The notes: generated from the sequence alone by a model not told the origin. Shown: positions 1-10,405, counted from the first letter of the stretch. The stretch: DNA of 64,000 nucleotides from Rapana venosa (GCA_028751875.1 CM054143.1:67303990-67367989), one strand, 5' to 3'. Made by a program: numbers and translations.

Positions 1-330
1 GTGGGCAGAGGGCTTACCTTTGCAGAAGAGTTTAGGTCAGGGAAAAGAGAACTTGAGCAGAGTAGTACTTTTTATTCATCTATTGAGAGAGGTTTTCTTC
101 TTGCTCCCAGTTCGTGTGATATGCTTTCATTTGTTTTTCTGTCTGTCCAACTGACCCTGAAAAAAACACATCTTGGCTGTTCTATTATTTTGTCGCTATC
201 TTTTGTTGGTTGTTGGTGTCCAGTATTGGCAATCATTTAAAACAGGCTGGGCCATACTAGGCAGTTCAGTATTTCTGTTTTCAGCTATTAAGGAATGCTG
301 CGTGTGTTGGGGTGTTACCTAAAAGTTTCA
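1..330. other. Unassigned sequence
   Basis: No gene or repeat is recognised. A donor-like AAAG|GTAAGC on the minus strand near base 19 hints that an exon could end here, but no reading frame supports it. Confidence 0.4.
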
Positions 331-455
331 ATGTGTTGTGTGTATGTGTGTGGTGTGGCGCATGGGGATGTGTTGGTGTGTGTGTTTTGTGTGTGTTTTG
401 GTGTTGCGCGGTGTATGCATGCGTGCGTGCGTGCGTGTGTGTGTGTGTGTTCAGC
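331..455. repeat. (TG)n / (TGCG)n microsatellite
   Basis: Imperfect TG repeat with a TGCG block at about 418-437. The open frames on both strands are by-products of the dinucleotide repeat. Confidence 0.9.
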
Positions 456-544
456 CTGTCCAGAACATAGCAGTGACTGAACAATGTCAGTGTTAAAGTC
501 TGTGTGTCTGTCCTTCTGTAAAAGCCCGGCAGTGGCTGAAGTAG

Positions 545-935
545 TTCAGTGTCTGTCTGTCTGTCTGCCTCTCCTCCATGTCTGTCTGTCTGTCTGTCTG
601 CCTCTCTTCCCTGTCTGTCTGTCTGTCTGCCTCTCCTCCATGTCTGTCTGTCTGTCTGTCTGCCTCTCTTCCCTGTCTGTCTGTCTGTCTGCCTCTCTTC
701 CCTGTCTGTCTGTCTGTCTGTCTGTCTGCCTCTCTTCCCTGTCTGTCTGTCTGTCTGTCTGCCTCTCCTCCCTGTCTGTCTGTCTGCCTCTCCTCCCTGT
801 CTGTCTGTCTGTCTGCCTCTCCTCCCTGTCTGTCTGTCTGTCTGCCTCTCCTCCCTGTCTGTCTGTCTGTCTGCCTCTCCTCCCTGTCTGTCTGTCTGTC
901 TGTCTGCCTCTCCTCCCTGTCTGTCTGTCTCTCTG
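545..935. repeat. CTGT tetranucleotide / pyrimidine minisatellite
   Basis: Runs of CTGT alternate with a CCTCTCCTCC or CCTCTCTTCC spacer, giving units of about 27-35 bp repeated about 13 times. All three forward frames stay open only because the unit lacks stop codons. Confidence 0.95.
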
Positions 936-979
936 CTGTAGAGAACTAGGAGTTAGCTGAACGCTTCTGCGTTACTCTG

Positions 980-2092
980 TGTCACGCTCCATAAGGGATT
1001 GTGGCTAAACCCCCACCCATGCCCTCCCTAACTATCTTCCCGACAACACCAAACACAGAACACTGAAGAAAAGTTCCAGACTTTACTTTTCAAAACCCAA
1101 AAACAATCATCAGACAAATACTTAAACTCACTTCCACACACACACACACACACAGATTCAACTTCCAGTCACACTCTAAATTCTATCTACCATAGTCCCC
1201 TCTTCTGCCACTTCCCTCACAGTCACGACTCGGGTTTCCGAGCACAGTCACCATCACAGGCTGAAGTCCACAAGGATGGTCACGGGTGGACAGGGCAGCA
1301 GGGAGAAGGGAAAAAGGTTGTGGGGAAAAGGTGGATCCAGGGGATAAAGGGACAGAGGGTCAAGGACAAGCCGTCGGCGACTCTTCAGGGCACACAGGGC
1401 TGCACCCTCTCCAGGCACGACTCCACCGCTGGAGGCACCCACCGGAACCTGTCACTGAGAAATAACAAGGTGCACTCCTGCACCCAGGAAAGACGTTGAC
1501 AAAACGGACAGAACAGCATAACAAAGAAGAACGTAGACTGGTCCTCGGGAGCCAGAACCACTCAAAGATGAAGGCTCCCCTCTGCTCTCCAAGCAGAGAC
1601 ACCACACCACAGGAAGTACGGTGCACTCCTGCACCTCGAGGAAGACGTTGACAGGACGTAACAACGAAGAACGAAGACCGGGTTCACATGTGCCTGAACT
1701 ACTCCAAGTGCTGCTCCCCCCTGCTCTCCAAATAGAGAGACAACATCACGCGGCGCCCAACAGCCCAGCTGGAACCGGCGACCAACGAACTTCAGCCAAA
1801 GACTGAATTCCCTCCTCCTCTCCTCAAGTCAAAACATCCTCCTATTTAAAGCTGCTGCTACTCAGCTGATGAAGCAAGCCCTAACTCACGACCAAGAACT
1901 TCACGAGAAGCTAACCTGCATACAAAATTGCAGAGAAAAGGGAATGTGCATGCCACTAAGCTGGAGTTCACCACGTACGTAAAAAAACCCCCACGAATGT
2001 GATCACAAAGACACCAGAATCCAGAAACACAGAGAAAGAAATAGCACTGAGTAATGCACGGAATTATGCGCCGAATTATGCGAACCGTGACA
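980..2092 (-). repeat. 1.1-kb LTR-like dispersed repeat, copy 1
   Basis: The reverse complement aligns along its whole length with 21768-22909. Read on the minus strand it begins TGTCACGG and ends GCGTGACA, so the ends are short inverted repeats of the TG...CA type seen in LTRs. Both copies keep a TATA-like TTTAAATAGG about 250 bp from the start. A 4-bp AGAG lies on both sides if the 3' end is extended by one base, a possible target-site duplication. No internal gag or pol is visible, so a solo LTR is the favoured reading; a non-autonomous element with short terminal inverted repeats is the alternative. Confidence 0.75.
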
Positions 2093-2097
2093 CTCTT

Positions 2098-2162
2098 CCC
2101 CACACACACACACACACACCCCACACCACACACACACACACATACACCACACACACACACCA
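2098..2162. repeat. (CA)n microsatellite
   Basis: CA dinucleotide run with a few CC interruptions, starting immediately after the end of the LTR-like repeat. Confidence 0.95.
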
Positions 2163-2371
2163 ATAGAACTAACAAACAATGCAATTACAGTAGCATCATG
2201 TCCTCTTTTCTTGGAAACCCCAAACACATAATTATAAACCGAGTCTCTCATAGAAAAGGACTCACAAACGGAAGCTGTTGACTCTGCCTGGTTGCACCAT
2301 TTGAACGGTTGGTTCTTTAGTTCAGATAATAGTGGTGCTCTCCAGAGACAGTGAAGTTCCCTGTTGCTGGG

Positions 2372-2656
2372 CTGAGAATAGGCCCGCTGTAATTGTTTCC
2401 CTATCAGAGTGACTTTTTCCCTACATAAATTTTCCTAGGGACAATTCCCTTGTTGCGTGGGTTCTTTTACGTGCGCTAAATAATTATGTGTAACACATGG
2501 GACCTTGGTTTATCCTCTCATCCGAAAGACTAGCACCAAGACCACCGCTCAGGGTCTAGCGGATGGGGAAACGTTTCTGCCTAAACTGGAATTGAACCAC
2601 CACACACTTTGAACCAGTACTTTCTAGGCCGGTGCGTTATCTAGATTACCGATCCA
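2372..2656 (-). mobile_element. tRNA-derived SINE (family 1), partial
   Basis: Read on the minus strand, a degenerate tRNA-like head carries a B box (GGTGGTTCAATTCC, near 2588-2598). A body follows with the family-1 landmarks: ACCRAGGTCCC, a run meaning 'gtgcgtaaaagaaccc' in related copies, and CTGATAGGGAAACAA. It lacks the tail found in the copy at 20031-20451. Other copies lie at 5345-5718 and 38915-39285. Confidence 0.85.
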
Positions 2657-2885
2657 TTCAGGTAGAGATGCATGATTTAAGTGCTGATGCCAGTATTGTG
2701 ATTCTGCCTTCAGCGCCTGGGGTTTATCACAGTTCTTGATCAAACCATTGACGCTGGGGGCAACAACAGCAAAGTGAGAGGCTGTATGACCAGTGGCTTT
2801 CTTTCCCACTCATGGAATTCCACTTTACAGCTTATTCTTTAGTGATCGACTATGACTCTCTGACTAGGAGGCTTGACTTGCACAG
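2657..2885. other. Unassigned sequence
   Basis: No coding or repeat signature recognised between the SINE and the next dispersed repeat. Confidence 0.4.
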
Positions 2886-3090
2886 TCCTTATGTGCTGCA
2901 GCCCTGGGGGCTAGTTGGTCTTTGGAGAACATCTCCAACGCTGACTGTCCTTATGCCCACTTGGGCCCAGAGAGTTTGGGGGGTTTCTGTAGGCAAGGCA
3001 TCTCCACTATAATCAAATTTCTGCCCAATTTCCGAAACAGCCGCTGCTTCCTCTGCTGTTTTGGAGGTCATCGTGGAAAACGAGGGACTA
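2886..3090. repeat. 205-bp dispersed repeat, copy a
   Basis: Nearly the same sequence, in the same orientation, occurs at 8888-9092. In both copies the minus strand keeps an open frame of about 60 codons starting MTSKTAEEAAAVSE and ending VLQRPTSPQGCST, with most differences confined to the middle. It could be part of a transposon or an untranslated region; I do not recognise the peptide. Confidence 0.8.
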
Positions 3091-3420
3091 ACCTACAAAA
3101 GTATTGTGATGGTCGTTAAGGGTTTTGATGACTCTTTTCTCCCAGTCCAGATAAATGTTACTTTCTCGCAATAGACATAAACCAGCGTTCTCTTCTATCT
3201 TATAACCATTACTAGTGTATGGAGCAACAACTGCCCCAGTGTGAACTGCTGCCTGTGTTCTGTTGATATTTAGCGGATGTGAACACGAGCCTGGGTTTAA
3301 AGCTGCTGTAATGTGTGCTGTTGCGTGTGTTTATAGACATGTAAACGAGAGGTTTATACCTGTCCGGGTTCAGTTTTAGTATGTGTGTCTAGTGTATGTG
3401 TGGTGGCGTTAGGCTTCCAT
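3091..3420. other. Unassigned sequence
   Basis: No gene seen. The sequence is moderately AT-rich without a clear repeat. Confidence 0.35.
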
Positions 3421-3535
3421 TCGTTTGAGATTCAAGATTCAAGATTTTATTTCATACATTCTCACATCCATCGCATGTTGCCCCCCCCCCCCCCCTCCCC
3501 CCCCCCCCCCCCCCCTCCCCTCCCCGTTATTTCTC
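3421..3535 (-). mobile_element. LINE-type 3' end with heptamer tail, next to poly-C
   Basis: Read on the minus strand, AAATAAAATCTTGAATC is followed by further TTGAATC repeats, the pattern of short-repeat tails at other LINE 3' ends in this window. It abuts a C-rich homopolymer tract at about 3480-3532. Only the tail is visible, so no clade can be named. Confidence 0.5.
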
Positions 3536-3803
3536 TAACACCCCTCCTCTTGTTTTCTGTGACTTAAAAAAAAATAAAGTAGCCATGGTTGCATTGGTGG
3601 GAGTGTTGTAGGCTAGGCCCAGTCTACAAACGTCTTATCTCTCTAGTTACACTTAAGGGTCAGGTCCCAGGTCACGTAGTATCTTGTATAGAGTGCGAGA
3701 CAGAAACATGTGTGCTGGTTTTCACAGATTTGTTAAAGTATGAAAAAATGCACTGTGTACTTGTCTTTGGGGCTGAGGCCACAGATTAACACCAGGTAGT
3801 GAT
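3536..3803. other. Unassigned sequence
   Basis: No supported gene. The region ends at the truncation point of the LINE that starts near 3804. Confidence 0.35.
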
Positions 3804-5041
3804 GAGACCACGGTTGGGGTCCGTCAGGGCTGCCTTCTCTCACCTGTACTTTTCAACCTCTTCCTCGAAAACATTATGACAGAGACACTGCAAAACCACC
3901 ACACTTCCATCTCCATTGGTGGAAGACCCCTTTGCAACCTCAGATTTGCAGATGACATTGACCTCATGGGCGGCAGCAAACAAGAACTGCAAAACCTCAC
4001 AGATAGTCTATCAGATCGAGCGAGCGCATAGGGCGTGGAGGTCAGTACAGAGAAATCAAAGATCATGGTCAACAGCGCTAGTAATGACAGCACGAAATAA
4101 AGATGAATGGAGAAATACTGGAAGAGGTGAGCCAATTCAAATACTTAAGAAGGGGGACGGGATAGCTCAGTGGTCGGAGCACTCGTTTTCCCCCAGCCAA
4201 GTTAAGCAGCGTCGAGCGTGGTTACCAATTGGATGGGTGACCGTTTGCGAGCCTTGGCTTCAGTACAGTTCCCCCAGTTCACCCAGCTGTAAATGGGTAC
4301 CTGCCCTCTTTAGGGTCAGGGAAGGTAAAGCAGTGAGGGAGAGGAGATGGGCGCCGCCCTCAATATGCTGGCCCTAGAGAAATGAGGTCTCTGACGCCTC
4401 GCTCCCCTACGACCTTATAGGTTATGGGACTCCTTTACCTTTACCTCCTTTACCATCCTAACAAAAGATGGCACATCAAACAATGAAGTGAAAGCTCGCA
4501 TTGCAACAGCAACATCTGCTCTAGCCAGACTCGAGAGGATCATCAGAAGCAACAACATCAGCTTCTGCACCAAATATCACCTTTACAAATCCCTCGTGAT
4601 ATCTATCCTCCTATATGGCTGTGAAGCATGGACTCTGTCAGCGAGCTTAGAAAGGGGGAATCCAAGCATTCGAGAACAAGTGCCACAGAAGACTCCTCAA
4701 AATATCATACAAAGAACACAAGACCAACAACTATGTGAAAAAAGAAATCAAAAAGCGTGTGGGCCCCAAGAACCTCTGCTCTCCACCATAAAGAGGAGAA
4801 AACTGATGTGGTTTGGTCACACCACAAGACACAGCACATTAGCAAAAACCATCCTGCAGGGAACAGTTGAAGGCAAGAGAAGAGGCTGCCAAAAGAAATC
4901 ATGGGTTGACAAGATCAAAGACTGGACCGCCCAACCCCTGCAACACCTTCTACTTGCCACACAGGATCGTGAAGCATGGAAAAAGATCTCTGTCGCGTCT
5001 TCTCTCATGAGACATGGGACTGAGTGAGTGAGTGAGTGAGA
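3804..5041 (+). pseudogene. RTE-like LINE, 5'-truncated, reverse transcriptase remnant (copy 1)
   Basis: Starts inside the reverse transcriptase at the VGVRQGC motif and includes LRFADDIDLMGG, the metal-binding FADD signature of RT. It continues to the C-terminal region with LMWFGHTTRH and KKSWVDKIKDW, typical of RTE-type polymerases. The 3' end is a (GTGA)n tail at about 5023-5041. The frame is broken by a stop after the RT core, small frameshifts and a SINE at 4150-4453. It is a close relative of the element at 45155-50474, and comparison of the two gives the empty sites of three insertions. Non-functional. Confidence 0.9.
4150..4453 (+). mobile_element. Chimeric tRNA/5S-rRNA-type SINE nested in the RTE LINE
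   Basis: The head GGGATAGCTCAGTGGTCGG looks like a tRNA D-arm with a pol III A box (4163-4177). It is followed by 4198-4245, which resembles the internal control region of 5S rRNA: AAGTTAAGCAGCGTCG matches box A and TTGGATGGGTGACCG matches box C. A unique body and a (CTTTAC)n tail at about 4428-4453 follow. The related RTE copy at about 48080-48105 reads straight through this point, so the insertion limits are well defined. Heterodimeric tRNA/5S SINEs are known in animals; whether this family is described I cannot tell. Confidence 0.8.
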
Positions 5042-5088
5042 GAAAGTGGGAAATGATCATCAAATGAGGATTGCTTGTGTTCCTACAG

Positions 5089-5165
5089 TGTTGACCCTGC
5101 GCAAACATATCGTGGTCAGGCAGCTAGCAGACGACAAAGGACTGAGGGGGTACAGTGTTTGCTGA
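5089..5165 (+). CDS. Possible terminal coding exon of an unknown gene
   Basis: A good splice acceptor (TTGCTTGTGTTCCTACAG, ending at 5088) precedes 24 open codons ending in GLRGYSVC and TGA. The stretch has mixed, non-repetitive codons including RKHIVVRQLADD. No upstream exon was found within the window, and the preceding 1.2 kb is a LINE. It may be chance, or a relic of a host gene split by repeats. Confidence 0.2.
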
Positions 5166-5344
5166 AAAATAGTAAAAGTTCAAACCTACCAAAAATGCTC
5201 TGAGTTTTGAGTCAAAGTCTATTATTTCACAAAAAAGTTTTTTTTTTCTGTGGATGCCTTGGTACTGGTAGGAGTGCAAGAGTTAAATATGAAACTAGAA
5301 GGAAAACTGCTTTTGTTCATTAACCCTTGTGTGTGTGGCCTCTA

Positions 5345-5718
5345 GCCTAACGGGCCCATCAGTAGTCTAGAGCGAAAAGTGAAAGTGTGCGGTGCTTCGA
5401 ATCCCGTTTGGGCCTGAAACTTTTCCCCCATCCATTAGACCATGAGTGGTGGTCTGGGTGCTAGTTTTTCGGATGAGGCGATAAACCGAGGTCCCTGTTA
5501 CACAATAGTATTAAGCGCACGTAAAAGAACCCACGGCAACAAGAGAGTTGTCCCTGGCAAAATTCTGTTGAAAAAAGCCATTCTGATAGGGAAACAAATA
5601 CAGCTGCAGACAGAAAAAAAAGATAATGGGTGGCGCTGCTCTTGTGGCGACGCGCTCTCCCCGGGGAGAGCAGCCCGAATTTCACGCAGAGAAATCTGCC
5701 GTGATAGATAAATAAGTA
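5345..5718 (+). mobile_element. tRNA-derived SINE (family 1)
   Basis: B box at about 5391-5405 (GGTGCTTCGAATCCC). The A-box region is eroded. The body contains AAAAGAACCCACGGCAAC and CTGATAGGGAAACAAATAC, and ends with CGCAGAGAAATCTGCCGTGA followed by a short GATAAATAA tail. It is the same family as 20031-20451 in the opposite orientation. Confidence 0.9.
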
Positions 5719-5734
5719 ACACACACTTCCTTCA

Positions 5735-5771
5735 GTCCCCACACCAGCCAGCCAGCCAGCCAGCCAGCCCT
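5735..5771. repeat. (CCAG)n microsatellite
   Basis: About eight CCAG/CAGC units just downstream of the SINE. Confidence 0.9.
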
Positions 5772-6270
5772 TCCTGCAGGCAGCCAGGCTTGCTCCGTAC
5801 AGAAGGCATGCAGCCTGTAATGCAGGAAATCAATGCTATGCTGTCTGAACGAGCCCCTATGTTCTCGTCGTGTTGAATGACCTTTAGAACCCCGTGGTGT
5901 GTGATGCGTGTTGTGGTGTGTGTAAGCGGTGTGTGTGTGTGTGTGTGTAAGTGGTGTGGCGCTTACTTAGGTTATGTGCACTGCAGAGGGCACTAAGAGG
6001 CCTGTAGTGGGGGTGAGGTAGGCCTAGGGCTGGCCTAGTGTAGAGGGCACTGTGCAAGGGAAAGTGTGTGGGTTTGGCAAGGCCAAGGCTAGTGCGTGTT
6101 TCCAGTCGACGAGACAGGGAAGGAAGAGGGACGGCAGTGTGGGCAGGTTAGCTTGACACCAGGAGCTTCACTGTATGTACACTGTGTCTGTCTGACGTGA
6201 CCAGTCATGTGAGAAACACGTTTCACGTAATGTAATAGTACTTGTTTGATCATAATTATGGTCTGGGGGT
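5772..6270. other. Unassigned sequence with short TG runs
   Basis: Short TG tract at about 5925-5950. No gene or dispersed repeat recognised. Confidence 0.35.
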
Positions 6271-6350
6271 GTGTGTGTGGTGTGTGTTATTATATATATA
6301 TTATTATATATATATTAAAAAATATATATATATATAAAAATTTTATATAT
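6271..6350. repeat. TG run followed by palindromic (TA)n
   Basis: TATATATA blocks separated by TTATTA and AAAAA can fold into AT-only hairpins. Confidence 0.85.
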
Positions 6351-6597
6351 AAAACCAAATGTGTGTGTGTTCGGTGTGTGTTCTCTAAGTGATATTACAC
6401 GACAGATAGTCCGTTAGCTATGTGAACATTATGAGGCAAGAGAGATTAAAAAAAAAATTAAACCCAACTGAGGCAAGATAGAGGGGAAAAAAGGACCTGA
6501 AAGGGGAAAAGCAGAAAGCAGCCAGGCCAAGAAATGCGCAATAACTACAGAGATTAGGCACAACATGACTATGAAACAGGAACACAATGCAGTGACT

Positions 6598-6634
6598 GTG
6601 AGTTCGTGTGTGTGTTGTAGTGTGTTGTGGTGTG

Positions 6635-6684
<50 letters not shown>

Positions 6685-6975
6685 TGTTTTGTGGTGTGTT
6701 GTGGTGTGGTATGGGGGGTGTGTGTGCGTTGTGATGTGTTGTGGTGTGTTGTGGTGTGGTAGGGTGTGTTTTGTGTGTTGTGAGTGTTGTGGTGTTGGTG
6801 GTGTGGTATGGGTGTGTGATGTTGTTGTTTGTGTTGTGTTTTGGTGTGGTGTGGTTGTGTATTGTGTGTATTGTGCTGTGGTGGGGTGTTGTGTGTGTGT
6901 GTGTGTTATGTTCTGTTTGTGTGTGTTGTTTGTGTTGTGTTCTGTTGTGGTTTTGGGTGTGTGTGTGTTTGTGAA
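6598..6975. repeat. Long degenerate (TG)n array
   Basis: A pure TG core at about 6640-6676 is followed by TGTGTTGTGG-type variants. The Cys/Val-rich and His/Thr-rich open frames are artefacts of the repeat. On the minus strand the array lies directly after the tail of the LINE 3' end at 6976-7070. Confidence 0.95.
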
Positions 6976-7070
6976 AGTCAAACGTTAACTTTTATTTTTC
7001 CCGATTGTACATTGAATGAGAAGTGCAGTTGCTTTTTCTTTTTCAAGCCATCCATCTATGAAAACATCAG
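6976..7070 (-). mobile_element. LINE 3' end of the 'GGCTTGATGAA' type
   Basis: Read on the minus strand it contains GATGGCTTGAAAAAG, CATTCAATGTACAATC and then AAATAAAAGTTAACGTTTGAC. The same 3' module occurs at 8378-8468, 9244-9325 and 10338-10405. In three of the four copies the tail runs straight into a (CA)n tract. Confidence 0.7.
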
Positions 7071-7084
7071 GTGTATATGTGTGT

Positions 7085-7165
7085 GTGTGAATATTATATA
7101 TAGATATATATATATATATATATAGATATAATATTATATATTATATATTAATATAATAATCTACA
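7085..7165. repeat. AT-rich (TA)n palindromic tract
   Basis: Alternating TA blocks with TAGATATA variants. No coding potential. Confidence 0.85.
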
Positions 7166-7267
7166 TACATATGTTAGTGTGTGTAATAACACCTGAACAA
7201 AAAATCCACCAACAATAAAAAAAAAGAGGGAAAAAAGTGGGGGTTTTCAAAAAATACTCCCAACAAA

Positions 7268-7418
7268 GAAACACACACACACACACACACCACACACACA
7301 CACTCATTCACTCGTTCACTCGTTCACTCACTCACTCACCCACTCACCCCACACGCAGTGCTCATTCCATAAACATCGAAAGAAAGAATAAAAATCACAA
7401 TAACAACAACAATGACAA

Positions 7419-7491
<73 letters not shown>

Positions 7492-7492
7492 G
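7268..7492. repeat. (CA)n, (CACT)n and (CA)n microsatellites
   Basis: Two CA tracts (about 7270-7304 and 7420-7492) flank a CACTCGTT/CACTCACC block. The His/Thr-rich open frame across them is an artefact. Confidence 0.95.
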
Positions 7493-8468
7493 GATTAACG
7501 TTGCTCTGCCTCAAACCAAAAAGCACATGTACATGTGTGTATATGACCCGGGGAAAGGGAGGGAATGGATGTCTTTGTTATACTTCTTTGATCTGAATCC
7601 AATAGCTGTTGGTTATTCTTGTTTTTCTTATATATGAGTATATTATGTGGTGAAGGGGATATGGGTGAGGATGTGTATGTGTATGTAAGTGTTTAAATGA
7701 TACATCAGTTTTCTCTGTTTATATCCATTGGGTTGTTGTTGTTATTATTGTTGGTAGTGGTGGGGGTGGGGTTCTGGTTTATTTTGCCTTTTGTTTGTTT
7801 TGGGTTTAGGGTGGTTTTCTTGGGGAGGGGGAGGGGATATTTTGGACTCTTTTTCTCGTCTTTTGTTAGTTCTATATTGTTCTTCATTTGTCTTGGCTGT
7901 TATTCTTGTCCTATGTTAGTTATTGTCGCTGTTGTTGTTGTGTATGTATATTTGTGTTTGTTTGATTGTTTATTTCCTTGTTGTGGTTGTTCTTGTTGAT
8001 TCATCCTTTTGTTGTTGTTTTATTCAGTTGTTTGTATGGTTGAAGGTTTGTGTGTACATGTGTGTGAGGGGGGGGGGGGAGGGAAGCAGTTGGTGTGGTT
8101 TTTATTTTTATTCTGTTTTGTCTTCTTTGTTTGTTTTGGTTTGGTTTTTCTTTGTTGCTTGTTTGTTTGTGTTATGACGGATATTTTTTTCAAGATGTTT
8201 GAATTATTTGAATTGTATGGTCTCATATTTTTCTGGGTTTTTTTGTTTTGTTTTAATTCCACATATGCATATGTTATTGGTTTTTTTGTTTGATTTGTAT
8301 AGTTTACCATAGATTAGGTTTTTTATTCTATGTCTGCATACACATTATCTTTTTTTCTCGCTTTTTTTTCCTTCTTTAGATAGATGGCTTGATGAAAAAA
8401 AGCAAATGCACTGCTTATTCAATGTACCATCTGAAAATAAAAGTTTGACTTTGACTTTGACTTTGACA
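7493..8468 (+). mobile_element. LINE 3' untranslated region-like segment with (GACTTT)n tail
   Basis: A long T/G-rich segment without a conserved frame ends in GATGGCTTGATGAAAAAAAG, CTTATTCAATGTACCATC and then AAATAAAAGTTTGACTTTG with repeated GACTTT. The end module is shared with three other sites. The T-rich part resembles 37490-37920 in style. No reverse transcriptase is attached, so this may be a dead-on-arrival 3' fragment. Confidence 0.55.
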
Positions 8469-8564
8469 CACACGCAGAACAAAGGAACAAGCCATAAAAA
8501 CAATTATATAAAAAGCACTATTACACATAGAGAGAACAAATGTATAATTTTCTTTTGAATCTGT

Positions 8565-8572
8565 CACACACA

Positions 8573-8618
<46 letters not shown>

Positions 8619-8646
8619 CACACACACACACTCACACTCACACACA
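8565..8646. repeat. (CA)n microsatellite
   Basis: CA run with TA and GC interruptions, about 95 bp downstream of a LINE tail. Confidence 0.95.
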
Positions 8647-8795
8647 TGAATGTCTAGTATTTTCTAACGTTTTGTTCCTGTACTTTTTTTTCTGTCTAAA
8701 GTATGGACGTAAAAAAAAGGTGATATTGTAGGTGATGTGATTTGTTTGTTTGACGTTATATGATTTTTTTAATTCTTAAAAAAATCCTTTACGTA

Positions 8796-8850
8796 AGTGT
8801 GTGTGTGTGTTGCGCGCGCGCGCGCGCGCGCGCGCGCGTGTGTGTGTGGT
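8796..8850. repeat. (TG)n-(CG)n-(TG)n alternating tract
   Basis: A pure (GC) run of about 26 bp at 8812-8838 is flanked by TG repeats. The whole segment is alternating purine-pyrimidine. Confidence 0.95.
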
Positions 8851-8887
8851 GTGTGCCTCAGTGTGTATGCGTGTGTATGTATGTTGT

Positions 8888-9092
8888 ACAGTCCTTATAA
8901 ATGTGCTGCAGCCCTGGGGGCTAGTTGGCCTTTGGAGAACATCTCCAACGCTGACTGTCCTTTTGCCCACTTGGCCGAGAGAGTCGGGATGTACTGTGGG
9001 CAAGGCATCCCCACTATAATCAAATTTCTGCCCAGTTTCCGAAACAGCAGCTGCCTCCTCTGCTGTTTTGGAGGTCATCGTCGAACACGACG
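8888..9092. repeat. 205-bp dispersed repeat, copy b
   Basis: Second copy of the repeat at 2886-3090, same orientation, sharing CCAACGCTGACTGTCC and CACTATAATCAAATTTCTG. On the minus strand the frame MTSKTAEEAAAVSE...PTSPQGCST is again open. Confidence 0.8.
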
Positions 9093-9231
9093 GACAAACA
9101 TACAAGTATGTGTGTGTATTTTGTGTCTTTTGCAGTGTTATTTTATTGGTTTTCTTTCTCTTTTTTTTTAGTACACTTTATTGGTAAAGGTTGTAATAAT
9201 GTAGTACTTCAATATAATTATTAAGAAATTT

Positions 9232-9325
9232 TTGTTCTTTGAAAGATGGCTTGATGAATAAAAGCAAATACATTGCTTATTCAATGTACCATCTGGAAAT
9301 ATAATTTTGAATTTGACTTTGACAT
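9232..9325 (+). mobile_element. LINE 3' end of the 'GGCTTGATGAA' type
   Basis: GATGGCTTGATGAATAAAAG, CTTATTCAATGTACCATCTG and a TTTGAATTTGACTTTGAC tail run directly into the CA tract that follows. Confidence 0.7.
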
Positions 9326-9354
9326 ATACACACGCACGCACGCATGCACACACA

Positions 9355-9442
<88 letters not shown>

Positions 9443-9450
9443 ACACACAC
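9326..9450. repeat. (CA)n microsatellite seeded at a LINE tail
   Basis: CA run of about 100 bp beginning right after the tail of the preceding LINE 3' end. Confidence 0.95.
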
Positions 9451-9898
9451 TGGGAAGATCAAAGAACTAAAACAAGCAGATTGGAATTTTACAACAAAAT
9501 CAAAAAGAATGGTTATCATGTAGAACATTATCTGGCCGCAGATATCGACCCATCCCACAAACAAGCTCTTTGTAGACTCAGAGTCAGCGCACACGATTTA
9601 CACATGGAGCAGAGGGGATACACAGGCACCCCAAGAGCAGAAAGATGATGTAGCATGCATGTGTGGAGTTCTAGAAGATGAGTTTCATTTTCTGGATGCT
9701 TGTTTGGTGTTTCAGGGTCTACGAAGTAATGTACTTAAAGAGGTACAGCAATCTGACCATTTAGTAATCTACGTTTTTGATTGCATGAATCATCGAGAAC
9801 TTTCTTTCTTTCCTTTTTAAACAGTGTGTTTACTTGTGTCTACAGGCCTTCTAGGCTTTATGGCAATAAACAACCTTCTGTTCTGTTCTGTTTATATA
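9451..9898 (+). pseudogene. LINE ORF2 C-terminal fragment with zinc-knuckle-like motif and 3' tail
   Basis: After one frameshift the translation includes CRLRVSAHDLHME and then CGVLEDEFHFLDACLVFQGL. This is the Cys-x-Cys...His...Cys arrangement found at the C-terminus of many CR1-like and related LINE polymerases. A related block ends the LINE at 50475-52068. A 3' untranslated region follows, ending in GGCAATAAACAACC and a (TTCTG)n tail at about 9879-9893. Confidence 0.7.
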
Positions 9899-9908
9899 CG
9901 CGTGCGCG

Positions 9909-9976
<68 letters not shown>

Positions 9977-9988
9977 ACACACACACAC
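9899..9988. repeat. (CG)n-(CA)n alternating tract
   Basis: Pure CG alternation at about 9901-9916 passes into about 60 bp of CA, starting at the LINE tail. Confidence 0.95.
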
Positions 9989-10239
9989 TATAAAGCCATC
10001 CGAAAGGCAGATAATTCAGCTGTAAATATAGATGGATTTTCCCCAACCTGAACTGCTCTTTCTACTGTCAGGGATGGGATAACAAACCTTGACCTGCCTC
10101 ACTGTCGCTCAAAAGTGAAACATCAGTACAGACTTTTAGATGTTCTGGATATGTTTGTATGTACGCGTGAAAGTACACTCGCGTGCATGCGTGCGCGCGC
10201 GCGTGTGTGTATGTGTGTGCGTGCGTTCTGTAGTGTATT

Positions 10240-10405
10240 GTTTTTATTTGTTGATTTTCATTGAGTATGTTTGATTGTTGTAGGTTGTCCTAATAATGTA
10301 GTTAGATATTATTGATAAAGTTGTATTATTTTCCTTGATAGATGGCTTGATGAAAAAGCAAATGCATTGCTTATTCAATGTACCCTCTGGAAAGAAAGAT
10401 TTAAC
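10240..10405 (+). mobile_element. LINE 3' end of the 'GGCTTGATGAA' type
   Basis: GATGGCTTGATGAAAAAGC, CTTATTCAATGTACCCTCTG and a short TTTAACTTGAC tail, followed by CA repeats. Confidence 0.7.

Noticed and set aside
1..120. Minus-strand exon ending at a donor AAAG|GTAAGC near base 19
   Set aside because: The adjoining frames contain early stops and no similarity was seen; the window edge prevents a test.
4163..4245. A true tRNA or 5S rRNA gene
   Set aside because: The tRNA-like part cannot complete a cloverleaf and the 5S part covers only the middle of the molecule; together with the tail and the empty site it is a SINE.
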